5,877 bases of DNA, taken from assembly GCA_041648155.1 (NCBI GenBank), contig JBAZPL010000163.1, positions 1 through 5,877 of the forward strand. The letters run 5' to 3'. A program made the translations under genes and the position numbers. Of this stretch, positions 1-5,473 are shown in pieces (the first letter of the stretch is position 1; the number at the start of each line of letters is the position of its first letter). The notes beneath the pieces were generated by a model. The model was not told the origin of the DNA. It ran no database searches and was given only the letters and a program-made list of their open reading frames with translations. This DNA is from SSS58A sp041648155 (GTDB taxonomy: Bacteria > Krumholzibacteriota > Krumholzibacteriia > Krumholzibacteriales > Krumholzibacteriaceae).

Positions 1-498
1 AAACGCGTCGCGAAAACCGCTGTGCGACTCGTATCCGTGACCGAGGATGACGTCGTCGAGGCGCTTGCCGTTTCTGATCTCGTCGAATGCCCGCCCGAGC
101 CTGCGCGCGCGGCAGTATGCATGAAAGGTCATGCCGAATTTGTTCAGGAAAAAGCGTCGCGCCTTCGCCGGCTCGATGCCCGCCTCCCGGAGATCTGCTT
201 CCTTGATCCTGATCGACGGATCTTTCTCGACGCGATCGAGCAGCTCGGCGGCCCAGGCAGGGAGCTCTCCGCCTGCCTTGAGCGGTTCGCAGCGCTTGCA
301 CGGCCGGTATCCGGCAAAGAGGGCTTCCTTCGGCGCAGGAAAGAACTCGACGTTTTCGGGGAGCGGTTTCCGCGCGGGGCATACGGGGCGGCAGAAGATA
401 CCGGTCGTTCTGACCCCGACGTAGAACAATCCGTCGTAGGATTCGTCACGGCTTCGGAACGCCTCTTCCATCTCGGCACGATCGGGCATCAATTTCAT
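1..498 (-). CDS. ada: Ada-type methylphosphotriester-DNA repair protein / AraC-family activator, N-terminal part (3' end cut by window)
   Basis: The visible 166 residues are the Ada metal-binding domain followed by an AraC-type helix-turn-helix domain. Residues 30-45 contain the hallmark RTTGIFCRPVCPAR, and residues 66-70 read PCKRC. Cys36, Cys40, Cys67 and Cys70 therefore match the four zinc-binding cysteines of E. coli Ada, whose Cys38 accepts a methyl group from methylphosphotriesters and turns the protein into an activator of alkylation-repair genes. The HTH part spans about residues 80-166 and ends inside a GYESHSGFRDAF segment typical of the second AraC helix-turn-helix. The start is well supported: GGGAGGAG lies six bases upstream of ATG. 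A second Met at codon 4 is less well placed. The reading frame is still open at base 1, so I cannot tell whether a C-terminal O6-methylguanine methyltransferase domain follows (full Ada) or not (AdaA-like). It lies downstream of the GH92 gene with no evident functional link. No clear Ada box was found upstream. Confidence 0.93.
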   Translation of the reverse strand, partial: MKLMPDRAEMEEAFRSRDESYDGLFYVGVRTTGIFCRPVCPARKPLPENVEFFPAPKEALFAGYRPCKRCEPLKAGGELPAWAAELLDRVEKDPSIRIKEADLREAGIEPAKARRFFLNKFGMTFHAYCRARRLGRAFDEIRNGKRLDDVILGHGYESHSGFRDAF

Positions 499-601
499 GA
501 TCAACTCCTCCCGCGATTGCGTCGTATCGCCGTCATTCGGCTGTCGACACAAAGATACTCCGCAATCCGGGATCCGCCACCGGAAAAGCGACGTCGATTT
601 T
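499..601 (-). other. Intergenic gap between GH92 gene and ada, no recognised promoter or terminator
   Basis: This is the only clear gap between minus-strand genes in the window apart from the decayed region near 5200-5470. It holds an 8-base palindrome CGACGTCG at 589-596 and the ada ribosome-binding site. I found no stem followed by a T-run that would stop transcription from the GH92 gene. I also found no good -35/-10 pair and no obvious Ada-box-like AAAGCGCAA. An ada promoter may still be here if the host uses divergent promoter sequences. Confidence 0.4.
505..512 (-). promoter_or_regulatory. Ribosome-binding site of ada
   Basis: On the minus strand the sequence GGGAGGAG stands six bases before the ATG at 498. 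It fixes the first Met, rather than the Met at codon 4, as the likely start. Confidence 0.7.
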
Positions 602-2836
602 TCATTTGGGCTTCGGCCCCATCGTGAAGACGATTCTGCCGCCGTTTTTCAACTCGTCGTAGGGCAGAAACGGCACGTTCCAGCTCTTTCCGTTCAGCAC
701 GACGGACTGGATATAGACATTCCGGTCCGAGAGCTTCTCGGCGATCATCGTGAACGTCTTTCCACTCGACAGATTCATCACGGCCTTCTTCACGCTCGGG
801 CTCCCGATTACGTAACTGTCGCTCCCGGGGCACACGGGGTAGAAGCCCATCGCATTGAAAATATACCAGGCGGACATCTGCCCGCAGTCGTCGTTCCCGC
901 AGAGCGAATTCGGCTTGTTCCCGTACTGCGTTCTCATGATCTCGCGGACGAGCTTCTGCGTCTTCCACGGCTGACCGGCGTAGCAATACAGGAACGCGAT
1001 ATGATGGCTCGGCTCGTTCCCGTGCCAGTATTCCCCGATCCTGCCCTGAATGTCGTCGACACCCTTGCTCTCCTCCGCCCTCGAGACGAAGAGGGAGTCG
1101 AGCTTGCGAACGAATCGCTCCTTCCCTCCCATGAGGGCGATCAAACCCTGGACGTCGTGCGGGACATACCACGTGTACTGCCAGCTCGTCCCCTCGGTGA
1201 TATCTCCTCCCTCGACGTAACGATGCGGATCGAACGGCGCGCGCCACCGTCCCATCGAATCCCGGCCGCGCATGAGATTCCAAGACGAGTCGAAAATGTT
1301 TTTATAGCTGCCCGCGCGCTTCGTGAAGTAATTGTAATCGCTCTCCTTGCCGAGCGACTTCGCCATTTGCGCAACGCAGTAATCGTCATACGCGTACTCG
1401 AGCGTCTTCGAAACCGATTCGTTCTCTTTATCGAACGGGACCCACCCGAGCCGCGCATAGGCGGCGACGTTGTCGTAGTTCGGGTTCATGGCGGTCGTTC
1501 TGATCGCGTCGTAGGCGCGCAGCGGATCGAATCCTTTGACCCCTTTCAGGTATGCGTCCACGATGACCGGAACCGCGTGGTATCCGATCATGCACCACGT
1601 TTCGTTCCCCTGCAGCGACCAGACCGGCAGGAGATGCTCGACGCTCTGGTCGTAGTGCGCGAGCATCGAATTGATCATGTCGGCGTCGCGGTCGGCCTGA
1701 ATCAGCGCGAAGAGCGGATGCGCGGCGCGATACGTGTCCCAGAGCGAGAAGATCGCGTAATTCGTCCACCCGTCGGCGCGGTGAACGTTCTGATCGAAGC
1801 CGCGGTATTCCCCGGTCGCATCCTGATAGACGTTCGGCGCGAGAAACAGGTGATACATCGACGTGTAAAACGTCTCTTTCTCCTCGCGCGAGCCTTCGAT
1901 GCGAATTGCGCCGAGCTCGCGATTCCATTTCTCCCGCGTTTCTGCGCGGACTCGCTCGAAGCCCCAATCGGGGATCTCCGACTCGAGATTCTTCATGGCG
2001 TTCGCCGTGCTGCTCGCGGAGATTCCAACCTTGATCATGATGGGCTCGTCACGTTGCGTTTCATACCGCGCATAGAATTGCAGGCTCTTTCCGGTGGCTT
2101 CCGAACGGCTCCGGAACCGATACGCATTGTACAGAACGGCCTTTCCGTCTTTCACGATCCCGTAATCGTCAAAGGGCCGCGAGAAGCGCGCGGCGAAATA
2201 GACGTATCGCTCCTTGGCCCACCCGTTCACGAGATGAAACCCGGTGATCGTCGAGTCGTTCTCGACGCGGACGCGCGACCAGACCACGTCCCATCGAAGG
2301 ACGTGGCTGAGATCGACGAGGACGAACGCGCTGTCGCTCGCCGGATAGGTCAGCCGCAGAATTCCGGCCCGGTCCGCGGCGGCAAGCTCGACGTTTACGC
2401 CGGAATTCAAGAGCCTCACGCGGTAATACCCAGGCGAAGCCTCTTCGTCCTCGTGCGAATAGGGCGACCGGTATCCCGAGTCGGGATTGGCCTTCGAGCC
2501 GGGGATGAATTTCGGCGTCCCAACCCCGGGCACGAACAGGATGTCGCCGAGATCCGGGATGCCCGTCCCGTTGAGATGCGTCAGGCTGAATCCGATGATC
2601 GAGCTGTCGGAGTACTCGTACCCCGACGCCGTCTCCCAGAGCTCCTTGTCGGTGTCGGGGCTCAGCTGGATCATACCGAACGGCGCTGTGGCGCCCGGAT
2701 AGGTATTCCCCTCCCCCTGCGTTCCAACGAAGGGGCGGACATAGTCCACGAGCTGCGGCTCGTCGAATGCGGCGAGAGGCGCGGTCGCGAGCAGCGTGAG
2801 AATCGCGAAGACCGCCGGGGAATACGCGTTCTTCAT
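602..2836 (-). CDS. Secreted glycoside hydrolase family 92 (alpha-mannosidase type)
   Basis: This 744-residue protein is a full-length GH92 enzyme. Members are calcium-dependent inverting exo-alpha-mannosidases, mostly alpha-1,2 but also other linkages, acting on mannans or N-glycans. Residues 1-23 form a signal peptide ending APLAA, so the enzyme is exported to the periplasm or beyond; no lipobox cysteine is seen. Family blocks appear in order: NTYPGATAPFG (44-54), GFSLTHLNGTG (82-92), SLWDTYRAAHPL (364-375), GNETW (410-414), EGTSWQY (548-554), GNEPSHH (606-612) and GNDDCGQMSAW (647-657). The acidic residues of the last block and Glu548 are in regions the family uses for catalysis and substrate or calcium binding. 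The start has a TAAGGAG Shine-Dalgarno seven bases upstream that includes the stop codon of the barrel gene, so the two are surely co-transcribed. No extra carbohydrate-binding module is present. Linkage specificity cannot be read from the sequence. Confidence 0.95.
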   Translation of the reverse strand: MKNAYSPAVFAILTLLATAPLAAFDEPQLVDYVRPFVGTQGEGNTYPGATAPFGMIQLSPDTDKELWETASGYEYSDSSIIGFSLTHLNGTGIPDLGDILFVPGVGTPKFIPGSKANPDSGYRSPYSHEDEEASPGYYRVRLLNSGVNVELAAADRAGILRLTYPASDSAFVLVDLSHVLRWDVVWSRVRVENDSTITGFHLVNGWAKERYVYFAARFSRPFDDYGIVKDGKAVLYNAYRFRSRSEATGKSLQFYARYETQRDEPIMIKVGISASSTANAMKNLESEIPDWGFERVRAETREKWNRELGAIRIEGSREEKETFYTSMYHLFLAPNVYQDATGEYRGFDQNVHRADGWTNYAIFSLWDTYRAAHPLFALIQADRDADMINSMLAHYDQSVEHLLPVWSLQGNETWCMIGYHAVPVIVDAYLKGVKGFDPLRAYDAIRTTAMNPNYDNVAAYARLGWVPFDKENESVSKTLEYAYDDYCVAQMAKSLGKESDYNYFTKRAGSYKNIFDSSWNLMRGRDSMGRWRAPFDPHRYVEGGDITEGTSWQYTWYVPHDVQGLIALMGGKERFVRKLDSLFVSRAEESKGVDDIQGRIGEYWHGNEPSHHIAFLYCYAGQPWKTQKLVREIMRTQYGNKPNSLCGNDDCGQMSAWYIFNAMGFYPVCPGSDSYVIGSPSVKKAVMNLSSGKTFTMIAEKLSDRNVYIQSVVLNGKSWNVPFLPYDELKNGGRIVFTMGPKPK

Positions 2837-2843
2837 GAGAATG

Positions 2844-2850
2844 CTCCTTA
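2844..2850 (-). promoter_or_regulatory. Shine-Dalgarno of GH92 gene built on the upstream stop codon
   Basis: The minus strand reads TAAGGAG. Its TAA (2850-2848) is the stop codon of the barrel protein gene and the whole heptamer is the ribosome-binding site for the ATG at 2836, seven bases on. A ribosome ending the first gene sits directly on the signal for the second, which suggests coupled translation of the pair. Confidence 0.7.
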
Positions 2851-3717
2851 CAGATGAAATATGAAGCCGAGCGTGAAGCTCACGTTCGACAGGACCATCC
2901 CGTCGAAGTAGTACTGCACATCCGTGATGACGGGCGCGGCGGGATTGTCCTTCACCATCGAGCCAAAATCCCCGAATGCCCCGTTGAACTGAAACATATA
3001 CGAGACTCCGAAATTCGCCGATACGCCCGGGGCGATCACGAACTCAAGACCGCTCGCCAGATCCAATCCGAAAACCACGCTCGACCCTTCGAAATCGAGT
3101 CGTTCCGTTCTCGAGTTCAGATAGTAGTTAGGCCCTTCCTGCGTCACGTACGGCACGGAAAAGTCCAGATTCGTCTTGCCCTTCACTCGTATGATATCGA
3201 GGCCGACGCCCACGTACGGCACGAGCCACGATTTCGAAGCCAGCAGGAGATTCAGCCCCGGACGGAAGGTCATGTAACTGAACTTCCCTCCTTTCTGCGT
3301 AGCGTAATCAAACAGTGTCCAGTTATACTCGGGCGGGTCTGCATTTCGGTCCCAACGTCCCGTTTTGCCGTGTTGCGTTATCTCCAGTTGAAGATCCGTG
3401 TAGCCGAAGCCCATTTCCAGCTCGACGCCGCTCCTGATCGCATACGTGACCGCGCCATAGCCCGTTTTGCCGAACTTGCGGTCGAAATGGTACTGCATGA
3501 CCGTCCTCGAGTCGAAGATGGCCGGGCTGTCGTCGATAGCCTTGAAGGGCGCAGTCAGGATATCCTTGTCGCTCGGATATCCGCTGACACTGAACCCGAT
3601 CTTGATTCCAATCCTCGATTCATCGCCGGCCGAAGCCGCACGGACGACGACCGCGACTGCGAGCGCGGTCAGGACGACGATCGCGTCGAGCTTCTTCATG
3701 TGTCTCCCCCTTTTCAT
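2848..3717 (-). CDS. Exported outer-membrane beta-barrel-like protein
   Basis: The product has 289 residues if started at 3717, or 283 from the in-frame ATG at 3699. Both starts precede a signal peptide: a basic N-terminus, a long aliphatic core (about residues 12-25) and an ASA cleavage site at 28-30. The mature part is made of alternating polar/hydrophobic stretches with many Gly and aromatic residues, such as GVELEMGFGYTDLQLEI, LVPYVGVGLDIIRV and VSANFGVSYMFQF, and it closes with SFTLGFIFHL. This is the pattern of a small outer-membrane barrel of the general porin/OmpA-barrel type. The last residue is Leu rather than the usual Phe. The 3717 start overlaps the arfB stop as ATGA with GGAGG four bases upstream. 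The 3699 start has GGGGGAG four bases upstream and gives a more standard MKK signal peptide. The function is unknown; position next to the GH92 enzyme suggests an envelope role linked to glycan use, which is inference only. Confidence 0.8.
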   Translation of the reverse strand: MKRGRHMKKLDAIVVLTALAVAVVVRAASAGDESRIGIKIGFSVSGYPSDKDILTAPFKAIDDSPAIFDSRTVMQYHFDRKFGKTGYGAVTYAIRSGVELEMGFGYTDLQLEITQHGKTGRWDRNADPPEYNWTLFDYATQKGGKFSYMTFRPGLNLLLASKSWLVPYVGVGLDIIRVKGKTNLDFSVPYVTQEGPNYYLNSRTERLDFEGSSVVFGLDLASGLEFVIAPGVSANFGVSYMFQFNGAFGDFGSMVKDNPAAPVITDVQYYFDGMVLSNVSFTLGFIFHL

Positions 3718-4142
3718 GCATCCTCCGTTTCCGGCGCCGCCCGACGCCCTGCCTTCATTTTCGCGCGCCGCCGCTTCGCTTCGAGGCGCCGACGCTTCGA
3801 TGCCACCGTGGGTTTCGTGCTGCGCCGCTCCCGCGGTTTCTCCGCGGCCCGCCGCACGAGATCGACAAGGCGCGCGACGGCGTCGCGCCGGTTCGCTTCC
3901 TGCGTCCGGTGCCGCCGCGCAACGATGGCGAGAACGCCGTCCGCCCCTGCCCTTTTGCCGGCCAGGAGCAGCAATCTCTCTCGGACGTCAACGGGAAGAG
4001 AGGGGGACCGGCGGATATCGAACATCAAACGAACGGCAGTTGCGACCTTGTTGACATTCTGGCCGCCCGGGCCGGACGACCGGATGAATTCCAAAGCGAT
4101 CTCGGAGTCCTCTAAGGCGAGGCTGCGGTTCACTCGGATCAT
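3714..4142 (-). CDS. arfB: ArfB (YaeJ) alternative ribosome-rescue factor, codon-independent peptidyl-tRNA hydrolase
   Basis: This 142-residue protein matches E. coli ArfB (140 residues) along its length. ArfB enters ribosomes stalled at the end of a broken mRNA and hydrolyses the peptidyl-tRNA. The N-terminal release-factor-like domain has IRSSGPGGQNVNK at 20-32, with the catalytic GGQ at 26-28, and lacks the codon-recognition domain of RF1/RF2. The last 35 or so residues are strongly basic (SKRRRLEAKRRRAKMKAGRR), as expected for the tail that occupies the empty mRNA channel. The start at 4142 gives the native MIRVNRSLAL N-terminus and has GGAG about ten bases upstream. A longer reading from 4211 would add 23 residues that lie within the upstream gene and have no counterpart in the family. 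The gene overlaps the DUF4342 stop as ATGA and the barrel-protein start as ATGA, so it sits tightly inside the operon. Confidence 0.93.
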   Translation of the reverse strand: MIRVNRSLALEDSEIALEFIRSSGPGGQNVNKVATAVRLMFDIRRSPSLPVDVRERLLLLAGKRAGADGVLAIVARRHRTQEANRRDAVARLVDLVRRAAEKPRERRSTKPTVASKRRRLEAKRRRAKMKAGRRAAPETEDA

Positions 4143-4393
4143 TCCGTGTTCTTCTCCACGACGATCGTGCAGCGCGCGACCAATGCCGCAAGCGCTCCGA
4201 GCGCAGCCCACACCGGCAGCAGCACGGCTCCGACCACTCCAAAAGTCAACGGGATCTCGATCAGGGTTTTTCCGTCCTCGCCCTTGATCGTGATGCGCCG
4301 GATGTTCCCTTCGTGAACGAGACGTTTCACCGTTTCGACGACCTTGTCGCCGCTCACTTCAAACTCTTCAATACGGGGTTTCTTGTCGGTCAT
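4139..4393 (-). CDS. DUF4342 family small protein
   Basis: The 84-residue product has the whole DUF4342 pattern: EEFEVSGDKVVETVKRLVHEGN (9-30, basic-amphipathic), IRRITIKGEDGKTLIEIPL (31-49) and a hydrophobic Gly/Ala-rich segment from about 50 to 74 (FGVVGAVLLPVWAALGALAALV), followed by a short polar tail. In this family the N-terminal part resembles a small UBA-like helical domain and the C-terminal part resembles a membrane-embedded or lipid-contacting hairpin; the biochemical role is unknown. The start at 4393 is preceded by GAGGATGAG at a suitable distance. Its stop overlaps the arfB start by four bases, so translation of the two is probably coupled. The link to ribosome rescue is suggestive but unproven. 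Confidence 0.85.
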   Translation of the reverse strand: MTDKKPRIEEFEVSGDKVVETVKRLVHEGNIRRITIKGEDGKTLIEIPLTFGVVGAVLLPVWAALGALAALVARCTIVVEKNTE

Positions 4394-4402
4394 ATCTCAT
4401 CC

Positions 4403-4456
4403 TCATTTTCCGAAAAAGACTCCCAGATAGTAAAGCCAGAGCACGATGGCCGTCAC
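4403..4456 (-). CDS. Possible 17-residue hydrophobic peptide ORF
   Basis: A short frame starts with GTG at 4456 and stops with TGA at 4403. It reads (M)TAIVLWLYYLGVFFGK: no charged residue before the final Lys, with Trp, two Tyr and two Phe in a single membrane-length stretch. Its GTG overlaps the TGA of the methyltransferase gene as GTGA. Its own TGA opens the TGAGGATGAG ribosome-binding region of the DUF4342 gene, leaving nine bases to that ATG. It therefore fills the gap exactly, as a gene in a coupled operon would. Against it: it is very short, the start is GTG, the GGGAAGG upstream is only two bases away, and I recognise no family. It could be a chance frame in the intergenic space. Confidence 0.35.
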   Translation of the reverse strand: MTAIVLWLYYLGVFFGK

Positions 4457-5181
4457 GGCCTTCCCAGAACGTAGATCACCCAGGGCGCTATAACGGTCTC
4501 ATTCACCCACTCATACCCTTCGGTCTCCTTCGCCAGGGGCCTGCAGGTCTTGATCGGCACGAGGCCCGCGCGCTCGTACACGTCGCAGTAACCTTCGTCC
4601 GTCCAAAGGATGTCTTCCACGGGTCGCCTGTCCTCGACATCGAGCATCACGATCAGCACCCTGTCGCCGCATCGCGCGTCGCGGTTCCCGGGATAATCCT
4701 TCGTGGAGAATGAGGCCCATTCGTTGACGTAGATATCCGGGGAGGACACGAGGCTCACGATCCGCCCGCCGGTCTTCAGGCACCGCTTCAGCGATTGAAA
4801 GAGCGCGACCTTCTTTTCCCGCGTCGGAATATTGTCGAACGTGAACGCGGAAAGAACGAGATCGTACGTGTCCGTTTCGAGCTCGCCGAGATCGCCGTCC
4901 GGCACGAGACGATACTCTCCCCGGGGGTCGCGCTCCCGGGCGCGCACAAGCATCGGCTCCGAGATATCGAGGCCCACGACGTCGAAGCCGAGCTCGCGCA
5001 GAAACCGCGCCGAACGGCCCGTGCCGCACCCGAAGTCAACGGCCTTCCTGCCCCGCACGTGCTCTCCGATGATCGCCGGCAGATCCCGGAACGCAAGGTA
5101 ATAGGTGCCGGGAAACTCGAGCTTTGCGTACGCCTCGGAGCGCGCGTGATCGTCATAGACGTTGGAAAACTCCGTGCTCAT
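4453..5181 (-). CDS. Class I SAM-dependent methyltransferase
   Basis: The 242-residue protein has the Rossmann-type methyltransferase signature in order: motif I VDFGCGTGRSARFL (48-61) for SAM binding, the acidic end of the second strand at LDIS (71-74) that contacts the SAM ribose, DTYDLVLSAFTFDNIP (104-119) as motif IV/post region, and CLKTGGRIVSLVSSP (134-148), the usual LkpGG loop. It belongs to the Methyltransf_11/25 type acting mainly on small molecules; the substrate cannot be named. The NPPY motif of N-directed enzymes such as PrmC is absent, so it is not a GGQ-glutamine methylase despite the nearby arfB. The start at 5181 is the first Met after an in-frame TAG and has only a weak GGTGA site. 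The frame upstream ends in an ATGA overlap with it. The stop lies at the GTGA that begins the tiny ORF. Confidence 0.88.
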   Translation of the reverse strand: MSTEFSNVYDDHARSEAYAKLEFPGTYYLAFRDLPAIIGEHVRGRKAVDFGCGTGRSARFLRELGFDVVGLDISEPMLVRARERDPRGEYRLVPDGDLGELETDTYDLVLSAFTFDNIPTREKKVALFQSLKRCLKTGGRIVSLVSSPDIYVNEWASFSTKDYPGNRDARCGDRVLIVMLDVEDRRPVEDILWTDEGYCDVYERAGLVPIKTCRPLAKETEGYEWVNETVIAPWVIYVLGRP

Positions 5182-5223
5182 TGTGTCACCATTCCATAGC
5201 GCCTTGATGATTTTTCTGCCGAG

Positions 5224-5473
5224 CTAATAGTCCCTGCCGATCCGGATGTCTGCTTCAAGGTTCTGGTCGTGCGCCGCATCCGAACCGCGGAGGCAGGATC
5301 GCCGCAGCTCCGAAGCCGCAGCCAGAAGCACTCCAATAGCCGGCCCCATTTCGTCACAAGATGAAAAACCACGAGTAGCGGGAAGAGAACTGCCCCAACC
5401 CACTCCCGCCGGCGAATGCAATACAGATAATCCGGGGAGTCCAATAGAGCACGCGTCTCGTGGTCTCATTCAT
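5224..5473 (-). pseudogene. Decayed small membrane-protein gene (DUF7670-like remnant)
   Basis: A good ribosome-binding site (AAGGAGGG) precedes ATG at 5473. The first 21 residues, MNETTRRVLYWTPRIICIAF plus Ala, resemble the N-terminus of a family of about 100-120-residue four-helix membrane proteins that I recall as DUF7670. The frame then runs through unrelated sequence to a stop at 5354 (39 residues in all). From about 5405 a different frame carries EWVGAVLFPLLVVFHLVTKWGR, which resembles the third helix of the same family. The roughly 45 residues normally in between are missing. The simplest reading is a deletion with frameshift near 5405-5413, followed by erosion of the 3' end; no frame after about 5340 looks membrane-like. 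The 88-residue frame 5444-5178 and the frame ending at 5224 are the leftover reading frames. The family assignment is from memory and needs a profile search. Alternatively the 39-residue product could be a real small protein. Confidence 0.5.

Noticed and set aside
589..596. Palindrome CGACGTCG as an operator
   Set aside because: Eight bases of self-complementary CG-rich sequence are expected by chance in this composition, and it is not placed relative to any promoter I can see.
497..2857. A 786-codon open frame on the plus strand
   Set aside because: It lies antisense to the GH92 gene, whose family motifs are unmistakable. The plus-strand product is rich in Arg, Val, Asp and His without domain motifs, as expected of the complement of GC-rich coding sequence.
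4143..4211. Longer N-terminus for ArfB starting at 4211
   Set aside because: The extra 23 residues lie within the DUF4342 gene and have no counterpart in ArfB; the ATG at 4142 has a good ribosome-binding site and the ATGA overlap.
2854..4287. A 477-codon plus-strand open frame and several overlapping plus-strand frames across 2850-5200
   Set aside because: They cover the complements of the barrel protein, arfB, DUF4342 and methyltransferase genes and show low-complexity Arg/Ala-rich products with no recognisable family.
4453..5181. Idea that the methyltransferase is PrmC-like and modifies the GGQ of ArfB
   Set aside because: The NPPY motif of glutamine N5-methyltransferases is missing, and the sequence looks like a small-molecule Methyltransf_11/25 enzyme.
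5178..5444. 88-residue frame ending in an ATGA overlap with the methyltransferase start, as an intact gene
   Set aside because: Only its central part (EWVGAVLFPLLVVFHLV) looks protein-like; the rest is Arg/Ser-rich noise and its first Met lacks a good ribosome-binding site, so a remnant is more likely.
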